Shown: piece by piece, positions 27,848 through 35,805 of the stretch
Position numbering within the stretch: position 1 is the first letter of the stretch
Layout: each line of letters opens with the position of its first letter
From: Agarilytica sp045430305
Lineage (GTDB): Bacteria; Pseudomonadota; Gammaproteobacteria; Pseudomonadales; Cellvibrionaceae
NCBI GenBank assembly: GCA_045430305.1
Contig: JAILXW010000001.1
Coordinates: 620,001-684,000 of the forward strand
Direction: 5' to 3'
DNA: 64,000 nucleotides
Made by a program: the position numbers and the translations under genes
Notes under the pieces: model-generated
The model's database searches: none
What the model was told of the DNA's origin: nothing
What the model saw: the letters and a program-made list of their open reading frames with translations, nothing else

Positions 27848-29032
27848 TTATTCTACGACTTCCAGTTGCAAGGATGTTGGTGCTCTTGGTGGTGCATTGC
27901 TGCTACTGTTCCCTGAAAGGGTAATTGCATAATTGCTTAGTGATTGATTGTTTTCACCAATCACATGTAAGTAGGCGATTGAACCGGAAGTGAAAGATCC
28001 GTGATTTAATTCTAGTTCAATGGCGTTATCGCTCCATGATGTCGGAAATTGAATTTCGCGGTGCGCGCAGGAATTCCAATCGGATGATTCGCATAACTCA
28101 ACTCGTTTATAAGTACCGACTTGCACATACACATCTTCCATAAACACATCTTTTGAATTGATGCTGTTGTAATCGCCGTTGCCAATGTAGTTTTGTAAAA
28201 TGACATAGCGAAAACGTTCTGAGTCGTTGGTGTAGGTAAGTGTTTCTGGCCACGTCCATCCGTTTTCATAGTTTCTATGGCGAAGATCATAAGGTGGGCC
28301 GCTAAAATCATTGCGGTGGGCGATGAGGTGAACTTCACCATTTACTAGATCGTAATCCGATGTAAGCACTTGAACTTCCACGCGTGACCATTCTCCTACG
28401 CCATGCTCGGGAAGATAGGCGCGAGCACCATCGGGGTTTAGTGCGGATTGCACCCAGCTCACCGTTCGAGTGGTTGATACGCCGGTCCAACTGTTTCGTA
28501 TGGAAAGCGAGTCGCTACGGTCCCAATTAAAATAGGTGATCTCGCCTAAATGATCAGAAATATTATTTGTATTGGACAGACGCCACATCTTCCATTGTCC
28601 ATCATTGGCTTCTTCACACAGCATTTTTGTCCAGTAGGTGAAAAATATTTTTTCGCCTGCACCAATAGGGCTGCCGTGGTCATAAATAAGTGGGGCGTTA
28701 AAATGGCCTCTAGAGTTATCGGTTTTGCCTGTTATAACGTTTTCACCTGCGACTCTACTGTGGTTATTGTTGGCGACATACAAGGGCGCACGAACGTTAT
28801 CGTCCCCATTAATCCATTTCGAGTTGGAGGGTAGGCGTTGGCCGTTTGATGTGGAATGCACGATGCCATTTTTTTTACCGATCATACCGCCGCTAAGGTC
28901 GTGTGTACCAAATCCTGATCCGGTAATAACAATTGTGCTTCCGTCGCTGGTATTGCCAACCACTTGGGCTAATCCGTGAGAAGAAATTAAAGTGATAAAA
29001 ATCACCGTTAGTATTACTCGTATATTCTTCAT
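27848..29032 (-). CDS. Secreted IPT/TIG-like protein, subfamily B
   Basis: From the ATG at 29032 the protein has a signal peptide (MKNIRVILTVIFI...GLAQ), then the IPT-like VITGSGFGTHDLSGG. A beta-rich body follows with FFTYWTKMLC and GQWKMWRLSNTNNI, and then MEDVYVQVGTYKRVELCESSDW. It ends APPRAPTSLQLEVVE. The paired Cys near the C-terminus (CESSDWNSC) may form a disulfide. The B paralogue at 30137-31270 shares all these segments in the same order. The longer frame to 29092 is rejected because AAGG is correctly placed before 29032 and the signal peptide then begins at Met. Function is unknown; export and beta structure suggest an extracellular binding protein. Confidence 0.75.
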   Translation of the reverse strand: MKNIRVILTVIFITLISSHGLAQVVGNTSDGSTIVITGSGFGTHDLSGGMIGKKNGIVHSTSNGQRLPSNSKWINGDDNVRAPLYVANNNHSRVAGENVITGKTDNSRGHFNAPLIYDHGSPIGAGEKIFFTYWTKMLCEEANDGQWKMWRLSNTNNISDHLGEITYFNWDRSDSLSIRNSWTGVSTTRTVSWVQSALNPDGARAYLPEHGVGEWSRVEVQVLTSDYDLVNGEVHLIAHRNDFSGPPYDLRHRNYENGWTWPETLTYTNDSERFRYVILQNYIGNGDYNSINSKDVFMEDVYVQVGTYKRVELCESSDWNSCAHREIQFPTSWSDNAIELELNHGSFTSGSIAYLHVIGENNQSLSNYAITLSGNSSSNAPPRAPTSLQLEVVE

Positions 29033-29106
29033 TGTTTCATACCTTGAAGGTTGCCAATGGGCTAGCTTAATTTGAACATTGGGTTTAGCCATATGGAAGC
29101 CTAACG

Positions 29107-30066
29107 TTAGTTATTGTCACGAGAGAGATTTACGTTGTGTGGCGGGTTTGGTGCTGCGTTTGCCGGTTCGGTATCAGTCGAAAGGCAGCCAACTCTGTTA
29201 GTGGAAACAACCACGTTGTCGAAATAGGCTCCTTCGACGCTGTGTTCATCGTGATGAAAAATGGAGAGCCACAGAATATTCACCTTGAGGCTCTCTTCAG
29301 ATCGCAACCACAAGTTTTCCCATGGGCCATATGCAGTGTTATCGATCCAGAAATTGGCTTTTCCATCGGCCTGCGCGTCACTGTTTGAGGGGGTTCCACC
29401 ATCTAGCATTACCTCAATGCAATACCATTGACCCGTTTCCATTACTGGTGGCATGACAGTCTCGCGATGTTCTGGTTTTGTGCAGTATCCACTGCCTTCG
29501 TCCATTGTGCAGGGGAGGTGGTCACCCCAGCAGCTACCATTGGGGTCAGCGCAATCCTGATACATGCCTCTGTAGTAGGTGTAAAGATTCAAGCGAGAGT
29601 TATATGGCTCGATCCATGTCGAATAATATTCATCGCTCTCTGGTCGAATACCAGAGCGACCAAGACGGGACCTGTCACCAGCATGAAGTCCGCTGCCGTG
29701 GTTGAGTGCACTAAAATCATAGCCAGGTTCCCAATACTGATACCATCGAGCATAGAGTTTCTGGTGAGAGCTTGGCAGTACTTTAATCGTATCAGCATTT
29801 CCTCTTCCGGTCGGAACTCGAAGGCGCATGGCTTTGTTGTCGGGGTGGTTCAGTGGACCAGGAATACTGTGAACGCTATTTGTGCTCTCTGGATTTCCAT
29901 CATAGTCGTCCCAATTATCGCGCCATGAAGTTTCTTCAAAGCCGGTGCAGAAAATGACATCCGTTTGAGAACAGCGGCTCTCTGTATGACTCCAACTTTC
30001 GGCAAAGGTGAAAACCGGGACAGAGCATAGTGTTAGGGCGAAGAGTAATGTTAATGGATTGTTCAT
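29107..30066 (-). CDS. Secreted jelly-roll-like protein, type C (polysaccharide-lyase-like)
   Basis: The start at 30066 gives a clear signal peptide (MNNPLTLLFALTLC...FAES); a longer frame begins at 30117. The body lacks the IPT start of its neighbours. It begins with a Cys-containing segment (DVIFCTGFE) and continues with YARWYQYWEPGYDFS, WIEPYNSRLNLYTYYRG and GQWYCIEVMLDGG. This aromatic, beta-rich arrangement resembles LamG/PL14- or PL20-type jelly rolls, but I cannot place catalytic residues. It contains several Cys pairs, fitting a folded extracellular protein. The C-terminus (TEPANAAPNPPHNVNL) has the same Pro-rich tail as its neighbours. Confidence 0.7.
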   Translation of the reverse strand: MNNPLTLLFALTLCSVPVFTFAESWSHTESRCSQTDVIFCTGFEETSWRDNWDDYDGNPESTNSVHSIPGPLNHPDNKAMRLRVPTGRGNADTIKVLPSSHQKLYARWYQYWEPGYDFSALNHGSGLHAGDRSRLGRSGIRPESDEYYSTWIEPYNSRLNLYTYYRGMYQDCADPNGSCWGDHLPCTMDEGSGYCTKPEHRETVMPPVMETGQWYCIEVMLDGGTPSNSDAQADGKANFWIDNTAYGPWENLWLRSEESLKVNILWLSIFHHDEHSVEGAYFDNVVVSTNRVGCLSTDTEPANAAPNPPHNVNLSRDNN

Positions 30067-30136
30067 TGTGCCTATTTCTTCACTGTTGAGCCTGTTTTTA
30101 TATCTTGGGGCTGCCAAAGGGCTTGTTTTCTTTAGG

Positions 30137-31270
30137 TTAATTTACAGATTGAATTTGCAATGATGCCGGAGGGTAAGGCGGGGCGTTACCATTTCCTGAA
30201 AATGAAATGGGGTATGCATTGCTTGGGTTGTTGTTTTCATCAACCACGTACAGATAATACTGTTGCGCATCGTTTTTAAATCCGCCCCGATTTAAATTAA
30301 CGCTTATTGCGTTGTCGCTCCATTGCGTGGGCTTTTGTATTTCTCGTGAAGAGCAATTGCTCCAAGTGGCAGAGTCGCATAGTTCAATTCGTTTATGGGT
30401 GCCGACTTGAACGTACATGTCGTCCATCCACACCTTTAAATTATCCATTCCATTGCCGCGATAGTTTTGCCATAAAAACCAGCGATAACGTTTGTCTACG
30501 TTGTAGGTATATATATTTGGAAAATAGGGGCTGGTATCGCCAGAAAAGGAAAAACTAGTATTTCTAATTTCGCCGGTAGAGGTGTCGTGGATTTTAATAT
30601 CTACATGGCCGTCTTTATTTCCCTGGGTAGAAGTGGTAACCAGCATTTCCATTCGATACCAAACATTGTTCTCACTGGGGTATGCGCCGCTGTTGCCGTA
30701 ATAGGTCATGGCGTAATCGTTGTAGTTGTCACCGGGGCGGGCTAAGAATAAATTACTGCTTGTCCAATTGGACATCATTAGCTCGGTTCCCTGGTCTTGG
30801 ATATTGTTTTGATACGCCAGGCGAAACATCTTCCATTGGCCGGAATGGTTCCCCCAGTCTTTTCTCACCCACCAGGAAATATAAATGGGAGTATCTTCCG
30901 GAATGGATCTACCGTAGTCGAAACGGGCTGATCCCGCATATTTTCCATCGGACGGCATATCAAAAAACCAGGCCTTGGAACCGCTTCTAACAACGGATGC
31001 ATCGTTGATGACTTGAACGTAAGTGTCTAAGCCACTGCCATCGCCTAAAATCCAATTACCAAAACTACTACCGCGACCGAGTGCCATATTTTCAATGGCG
31101 CCATCGTTTCCGCCCAGAAATTCAATGTCTAAGTCGTGGTTCCCGAAGCCTGTGCCGCTAAGAACGAGTGAGTTTCCGTCAGTAATTGCACCGCTTAATC
31201 CGTTAACCGATGGTGCGCCATACGCTGTTGACGTTAGAAAAATTAAAAATATTAAGCTTAATTTGTACAT
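30137..31270 (-). CDS. Secreted IPT/TIG-like protein, subfamily B
   Basis: The signal peptide ends TSTAYGAPSV. The mature protein starts with an IPT/TIG-like segment (LVLSGTGFGNHDLDIEFLGG). A beta-rich domain follows with YISWWVRKDWGNHSGQWKMFRLAYQNN and RYRWFLWQNYRGNGMDN, then the B-type module MDDMYVQVGTHKRIELCDSATW with a second Cys (NCSS), and WSDNAISVNLNRGGF. It ends in APPYPPASLQI. It is the partner of the protein at 27848-29032, with the same motifs in the same order. I infer an extracellular binding role. It sits third in the operon. Confidence 0.75.
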   Translation of the reverse strand: MYKLSLIFLIFLTSTAYGAPSVNGLSGAITDGNSLVLSGTGFGNHDLDIEFLGGNDGAIENMALGRGSSFGNWILGDGSGLDTYVQVINDASVVRSGSKAWFFDMPSDGKYAGSARFDYGRSIPEDTPIYISWWVRKDWGNHSGQWKMFRLAYQNNIQDQGTELMMSNWTSSNLFLARPGDNYNDYAMTYYGNSGAYPSENNVWYRMEMLVTTSTQGNKDGHVDIKIHDTSTGEIRNTSFSFSGDTSPYFPNIYTYNVDKRYRWFLWQNYRGNGMDNLKVWMDDMYVQVGTHKRIELCDSATWSNCSSREIQKPTQWSDNAISVNLNRGGFKNDAQQYYLYVVDENNNPSNAYPISFSGNGNAPPYPPASLQIQSVN

Positions 31271-31294
31271 TGGGTTTAGCCTTATTTTGAAGCG

Positions 31295-32377
31295 CTATGA
31301 ATTGCTTTCTATGGCGATGTTACGGGGTGGCCGTGGTGCAGCGTTTGCCGGTTCAATATCAGTCGAAACGGTAACGGGAAAACCGTTTGGGTTTACGTCG
31401 CCGGTATTATCGATGACGTAAATATATGCCGTCGTATTGTTAGAAAAGCTACCCGAATTGAGTTCAATGTTGATGCTGTTGTTCGCCCAAGATATGGGGT
31501 TTTGCATTTCAAAATGGCTGGACTCGGCGTAGGTGCTAGCATTACCAAGCATGACGCGAGCGAAGGTGTTGTCGACGTAAATGTCATCCATCCACCAAGT
31601 GATTTCCGGTGGGCTGGTGCCGCCACCATCAAAACCTAATTTCCATATTTCGTTGAATTGAAAAGAAGTGCAGGGGTCCCAGCTAACTTGCTCAAACAGA
31701 TATTCGCCATCGATACGTATCGTAAAAGTTTTGTTGGCGTTATCAAAAAATGCTTCAATAAAAGTCCAGTTGCCTGCATTGCCGTCAAAACCTTCCCAGT
31801 CATTTGCGCAGTATGTATCACCTGCATAGACGTAGGCTTGCTGTTGTGTAAATGAAAACGTTTTACCGGTTTCATCTGTGTCATCGGAAACGCGTAACCA
31901 TTTTGAGGAATGGTTTGGTTCACCTAGTTCTCTATCTTGTTTCCACCACCAGGAAATATATAGTGCGTCCGTGTGATCCCATCGCAAACCATCTAAATAT
32001 GCACGTTTTTGGTCGACTGCTTTGTACGATGCGCTGCTGATACCGCGTTGCTCTGAAACGCTGCGTTCCATTTTTACACGATTGTTACCACTCGAATTTC
32101 CGTAGGGTGAAGGCCAAGGGTGTTCGCCCCCCACCGGAATTGTGTCACCGTCGGTCAATGAAGCATACGATGCAATATTTTCAACCATATCCCAAAGTAC
32201 TGGTTGGGCGTTGGGTTTATTTCCGAAATCTACACCATTTAACGTTACTGTCGATCCATGATTAACGCTACCATTTACGGCGTTAATCATGGGTTCAGCT
32301 TCTGCCGAAAAATTTGCGTAGAATAATATTGCTAACGGGTAGAAAATTACTCGTCTATTCACACGATACTTTTTCAT
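31295..32377 (-). CDS. Secreted IPT/TIG-like protein, subfamily A
   Basis: The signal peptide (MKKYRVNRRVIFYPLAILF...AEAEP) is followed by VTLNGVDFGNKPNAQPVLWD, an IPT-like entry. A central beta-rich region follows (YISWWWKQDREL...SKWLRVSDD) and then the A-type module WMDDIYVDNTFARVMLGNASTY with SWANNSINIELNSGSF. It ends TDIEPANAAPRPPRNIAI. It matches the protein at 26697-27845 segment by segment. The two lie at opposite ends of the five-gene tandem, so the order of subfamilies is A-B-C-B-A. No enzyme motif is seen. Confidence 0.75.
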   Translation of the reverse strand: MKKYRVNRRVIFYPLAILFYANFSAEAEPMINAVNGSVNHGSTVTLNGVDFGNKPNAQPVLWDMVENIASYASLTDGDTIPVGGEHPWPSPYGNSSGNNRVKMERSVSEQRGISSASYKAVDQKRAYLDGLRWDHTDALYISWWWKQDRELGEPNHSSKWLRVSDDTDETGKTFSFTQQQAYVYAGDTYCANDWEGFDGNAGNWTFIEAFFDNANKTFTIRIDGEYLFEQVSWDPCTSFQFNEIWKLGFDGGGTSPPEITWWMDDIYVDNTFARVMLGNASTYAESSHFEMQNPISWANNSINIELNSGSFSNNTTAYIYVIDNTGDVNPNGFPVTVSTDIEPANAAPRPPRNIAIESNS

Positions 32378-32410
32378 TTAAGCCTCCTTAAACTGGAATC
32401 AGTTTCTCGT

Positions 32411-33964
32411 TTAAGGGTAGAGGCTTACGCTATCGGAGTATCCGCTTTCTATTCCATCGGTATCAAAACACGTTACAACGAAATGGTGTGTGCCAGAAAC
32501 CAGGTCTGAAATTGTGTATTCGGTGGTTGTAGGGTCATTCACGATGATGGAATTAGGGTAATCACCTTCTTCAGTTCCGTAACGAATAATGAACCCACCC
32601 ACTTCATTTGCGTTTAATGCGGTGTCGTCGGTACGGAAATAGGGGGCTTCCCAAGATAAAGTCACACTAACAGTTTCGACACTTCCTTCTTCGATTGAAA
32701 AGTTAACAACAAAACTATCTAGTTCACCGTCTAGTGTTACTGCGTCAGCGTACAGTTCTCTCGTTCCGCCACCGGTAAGGGTTGCTAAATCTACGGTATA
32801 AACGAATGGAGCGTCAGTGTCATATACCGGGTCTTGATGGGGTTCGCCGTCTACATTTCCAGCTATGCCTTTGCAGCAATAAAAATCGATGGATTGATAT
32901 TGTGAGGCGTTGCTAAAAAAGAAATAGGCTGTGTTGCGTTCCAGTGTTGCACCTTCAATAGGTTGCGCGTCAGATAAATTCGCGTTGTAGCTATACATTG
33001 CCACTGATGCTGGAATTGGGGTCACCGTCGGAGTAGGTGTCACTGTTGGCGTTGGCGTTGGCGTTGGCGTTGGCGTTGGCGTTGGCGTTGGCGTTGGCGT
33101 TGGCGTTGGCGTTGGCGTTGGCGTTGGCGTTGGCGTTGGCGTTGGCGTTGGCGTTGGCGTTGGAGTCGGAGTCGGAGTCGGAGTCGGAGTCGGAGTCGGA
33201 GTCGGAGTCGGAGTCGGAGTCGGAGTTACAGTAGGCTCTGGAGTAGACGTTGGTTCTGGAGTAGATGTTGGCTCTGGCGCAGCTGCAACTGAGAAGTAGG
33301 CGTATAGACTATCTAGTTCGTCTTCAGTAGTCACGGCATCCACGTATAGTTCTCGCAGGCCACCACCTGCATGCTCAGAAAAGTCTACTGCTAAAAAGTA
33401 GGGCGCATCGTTGTCGGATGTTGGGGCCTGATGTGGTTCACCCTCGACATCACCTTCTATGCCTTTGCAGCAATAAAAATCGACAGAGCGATATTCAGTC
33501 GTGTTGGTGTAAAACAAGTACGCTACGCGCCGTTCTATGACGGCGTCTTCTAAAGGTTCCGCTTCAGAGAGGTCTTCGTTGTAGCTGTACATTGCGACCG
33601 GCACGGGCTTTTCAATTGGGGGCGTTGTTGCCGTAGGCGTTGGCGATACGCTAGGGGTAGGTGTTAGCGTGGGCGAAGGTAAAGTCGTGGGCTCTGGGCT
33701 TACGATCGGAGTTGTAGTCGCGGTCGGTTCTGGCGAGAGCGTTGGAATCGGGCTTGTGCTTGGTTCTGGCGCAATCGTTGGGTCGGGAGCGCTTGTCGGG
33801 TTTGGTGTTTGTGTTGGTGCAACGGTAGGTGCCGGAGTTTCATTAAGTGCTTCGTCCCCCTCGTCACCGCCTGTTCCTCCGGCACCACCACAGGCGCTGA
33901 GGACGCTGATTAGAAAAATTAGCCCTATGAATTTTTTTACGCAATAGCTTGTATGTTTCACCAC
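32411..33964 (-). CDS. Lipoprotein with duplicated Cys-Cys Ig-like domains, Pro-Thr linkers and a fibronectin III domain
   Basis: This is the first gene of the operon. The GTG start (33964) follows a purine-rich site. The lipobox VLSAC gives a lipidated Cys. A Pro/Thr-rich linker (about residues 40-120) leads to domain 1 (about 122-228), a Pro-Thr dipeptide linker (about 235-310), domain 2 (about 317-420) and a C-terminal fibronectin III domain (about 425-517). Both copies of the repeated domain contain DFYCCKG and GEPHQ, then a strand pattern like bacterial Ig domains (APYFLAVDF). The adjacent Cys pair could form a vicinal disulfide. The protein probably sits on the cell surface and may anchor or display the products of the following genes. 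Confidence 0.8.
   Translation of the reverse strand: MVKHTSYCVKKFIGLIFLISVLSACGGAGGTGGDEGDEALNETPAPTVAPTQTPNPTSAPDPTIAPEPSTSPIPTLSPEPTATTTPIVSPEPTTLPSPTLTPTPSVSPTPTATTPPIEKPVPVAMYSYNEDLSEAEPLEDAVIERRVAYLFYTNTTEYRSVDFYCCKGIEGDVEGEPHQAPTSDNDAPYFLAVDFSEHAGGGLRELYVDAVTTEDELDSLYAYFSVAAAPEPTSTPEPTSTPEPTVTPTPTPTPTPTPTPTPTPTPTPTPTPTPTPTPTPTPTPTPTPTPTPTPTPTPTPTPTPTPTVTPTPTVTPIPASVAMYSYNANLSDAQPIEGATLERNTAYFFFSNASQYQSIDFYCCKGIAGNVDGEPHQDPVYDTDAPFVYTVDLATLTGGGTRELYADAVTLDGELDSFVVNFSIEEGSVETVSVTLSWEAPYFRTDDTALNANEVGGFIIRYGTEEGDYPNSIIVNDPTTTEYTISDLVSGTHHFVVTCFDTDGIESGYSDSVSLYP
33045..33224. repeat. Two blocks of 6-bp repeats encoding the Pro-Thr linker
   Basis: Nineteen exact copies of GTTGGC (plus strand) run at 33045-33158, and ten exact copies of GTCGGA run at 33165-33224. 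On the coding strand both give alternating Thr-Pro, but with different codons (ACG CCA against ACT CCG). The six-base unit keeps the reading frame if the number changes. Confidence 0.95.
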
Positions 33965-33988
33965 TTTTTCCCCGCTAGTTTTTTTATC

Positions 33989-34011
33989 TGTCGCGACACC
34001 TTCGAAGGTGT
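33989..34011. promoter_or_regulatory. Two overlapping perfect palindromes upstream of the lipoprotein gene
   Basis: TGTCGCGACA (33989-33998) and ACACCTTCGAAGGTGT (33996-34011) overlap by three bases and lie 25-47 bases before the GTG start. They could be an operator for a dimeric repressor. In the transcript, the second would fold into a short hairpin next to the ribosome site. Confidence 0.45.
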
Positions 34012-34228
34012 TTGCTCAGTAATTTTGGGGAGATTAACAATAGATTTCGCGCCACACACTAGACTAAGGTCGTGTTGCAATAAATTTTAAGTATGGTAGG
34101 TGGGTGGATTTTTATAACCAAACCACTTAGAAGCTCTTCCATGCATACAAACATAATCTATCTTGTGGATAATATTTTGACGAATAGGTTAAATAAAAGT
34201 CGATAAAGTCGATTTTTGGGTGATTTAG

Positions 34229-34248
34229 AAATGTGAACTGTGTCACTT
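34229..34248. promoter_or_regulatory. CRP-like binding site
   Basis: AAATGTGAACTGTGTCACTT contains TGTGA-N6-TCACT, which differs from the CRP core TGTGA-N6-TCACA in one base and is flanked by the expected A/T bases. It lies about 270 bases upstream of the secreted-protein operon. A weak -10-like GATAAA (minus strand TTTATC) at 34202-34207 is about the right distance for a class II promoter. Confidence 0.45.
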
Positions 34249-34379
34249 ACCCGATTTTGCTCAAATAATATAAGCAGAATTGAGTGATGGAGTTATAAGG
34301 ATTTCAAAAAGATATAAGGCCGAAATAACTAGATACGAGCAAAGTTTTACACGGGCAACAGAGTGGTTCAGCAGTTAAA

Positions 34380-35138
34380 TTAAAGGCGGGGCAAAGGGAA
34401 CGAAACAAGCTTTGCGGAAGCTTGATCTACACGGTAATACCAGCCGAGTTTGCCCCAATCCCCAAGTACTACTCGCGTCGCTTCACCCGAACGGGTGCAA
34501 ACAGTATGTACTTTTGGCCGATGCGTATGGCCGTGAATCATGAGCGTCACTCTATGGTTTTCAAGCATGCTAACAACGCTTTCTTGGTTAACATCCATGA
34601 TTTTCATGCTCTTACTCTTATGGGCATTGCGGCTGCGATACCGCAAATAGGCTGCGATAAGCTTTCTTAGCCAGAGTGGGTAACGCAGCATATTCTGTTG
34701 CCATGCAGGGTTTCGAACTTTGCTTCGAAAAGCCTGATATTCCACATCGTCTGTGCAGAGCTGGTCACCATGGAGTAGTAGAGTCGGCTGCCCAAATAAA
34801 TCGATGGTGTGTTCTTCAGGTAAGAGTGTGACCCCAGTTTCACGAGCAAATCCGTTACCCACGATAAAGTCTCGGTTTCCGTGGCAGAAATAGACATTGA
34901 TTCCTTTATCGACTAAAGCTTTTAGCTGGTTTTTCACCCGGGCTGCAAAACCGGATCTGTCATCATCGCCCACCCAAGCTTCAAAAAAGTCACCGAGAAT
35001 GTAAAGTTCAGCGATGTCGTGCTGGGTAGATGATAGAAAAGATTCGAACCCGTCGACCAGATCTTGCCGTCCGGCTTCGAGGTGAAGATCAGAAATGAAA
35101 TAAATAGCGGTTCGTTCAGGTGGGGGTGTCGTGCTCAT
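34380..35138 (-). CDS. lpxH: UDP-2,3-diacylglucosamine hydrolase LpxH
   Basis: LpxH cleaves UDP-2,3-diacylglucosamine to lipid X in lipid A synthesis at the inner membrane. The calcineurin-like metal motifs are present: ISDLHLEAGR (residues 15-24), GDFFEAWVGDD, GNRDFIVG and, near the C-terminus, MIHGHTHRP. The length of 252 residues is near the E. coli enzyme (240). It lies 47 bases downstream of ppiB on the same strand, the familiar ppiB-lpxH pair of gammaproteobacteria. The presence of lipid A synthesis confirms a Gram-negative host. Confidence 0.95.
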   Translation of the reverse strand: MSTTPPPERTAIYFISDLHLEAGRQDLVDGFESFLSSTQHDIAELYILGDFFEAWVGDDDRSGFAARVKNQLKALVDKGINVYFCHGNRDFIVGNGFARETGVTLLPEEHTIDLFGQPTLLLHGDQLCTDDVEYQAFRSKVRNPAWQQNMLRYPLWLRKLIAAYLRYRSRNAHKSKSMKIMDVNQESVVSMLENHRVTLMIHGHTHRPKVHTVCTRSGEATRVVLGDWGKLGWYYRVDQASAKLVSFPLPRL

Positions 35139-35185
35139 AGTGTCTGAACAAACCGCTTTTTTTAAGGTGGGCGTTATATTGGTTC

Positions 35186-35677
35186 TTAAGCGACGGTTAC
35201 ATTTTCGATGATTACGTCTTCTTGTGGAACGTCTTGATGGCCACCTTTATTACCAGTGTCTACGCCTTTGATTTTGTTAACCACATCCATGCCTTCAGCC
35301 ACTTTACCGAATACCGCATAGCCCCAGCCTTGTGAATCTTTGCTGCGGTGGTTCAGAAAGTCATTGTCTTTCACATTTATAAAGAATTGCGCGCTGGCAC
35401 TGTGTGGCTCCATTGTTCGTGCCATAGCGAGCGTGCCGGTATCGTTTTTCAGCCCGTTATCAGCTTCGTTTTGGATAGTTTCACGGGTTTCTTTTTGAGA
35501 AAAGTCACTGGTGAAGCCGCCGCCTTGAACCATAAAGTTGTCGATAACGCGGTGAAAGATCGTGCCGCTGTAAAAACCGTCTTCGCAGTATTGTTTAAAG
35601 TTGGCTGCTGAAATGGGTGCTTTATCGAAATCGAGTTCAATTTTGATATCGCCAAAGTTTGTATGCAAAGTGATCAT
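35186..35677 (-). CDS. ppiB: Peptidyl-prolyl cis-trans isomerase, cytosolic cyclophilin
   Basis: PpiB catalyses proline isomerisation in folding proteins. At 163 residues with no signal peptide, it matches cytosolic cyclophilins. Core segments are YSGTIFHRVIDNFMVQGGGF (the Arg and Phe catalytic area), ETIQNEADNGLKND, LAMARTMEPHSASAQFFINV and FGKVAEGMDVV. AAAGG precedes the ATG by seven bases. It sits divergent to glnS and directly before lpxH, the conserved arrangement. Confidence 0.96.
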   Translation of the reverse strand: MITLHTNFGDIKIELDFDKAPISAANFKQYCEDGFYSGTIFHRVIDNFMVQGGGFTSDFSQKETRETIQNEADNGLKNDTGTLAMARTMEPHSASAQFFINVKDNDFLNHRSKDSQGWGYAVFGKVAEGMDVVNKIKGVDTGNKGGHQDVPQEDVIIENVTVA

Positions 35678-35754
35678 CTAACTACCTTTCTTAGTTCTTT
35701 CATTGTAATTGACTGGGGCGCGCCTAAAGGTCTGTCCATCGCGCGCGAGGTAGC

Positions 35755-35760
35755 TATAAT
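35755..35760 (+). promoter_or_regulatory. Candidate -10 element for glnS
   Basis: A consensus TATAAT lies 46 bases before the glnS ATG. The -35 region at the proper distance (CTGTCC or TGTCCA, 35732-35738) is poor, so the promoter is only tentative. It lies in the divergent region between ppiB and glnS. Confidence 0.4.
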
Positions 35761-35805
35761 ACGCGCTTCCCAATAATTATGTAATTCCCTGACCACGGCG
35801 TATCT

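Larger units (their letters stand above)
33965..34379. other. Upstream region of the secreted-protein operon
   Basis: These 415 bases separate lpxH (ending at 34380) from the operon start and contain no credible gene. They hold adjacent palindromes and a CRP-like site (listed separately). Part of the region is AT-rich, as expected for a promoter. Confidence 0.45.

Noticed and set aside
29428..29928. 166-codon plus-strand frame opposite the type C gene
   Set aside because: It is antisense to a gene with a signal peptide and paralogue-like tail, and its protein shows no domain.
33045..33224. Regular short repeats considered as a CRISPR array
   Set aside because: The units are six bases without spacers and encode Pro-Thr in frame, so this is a coding repeat.
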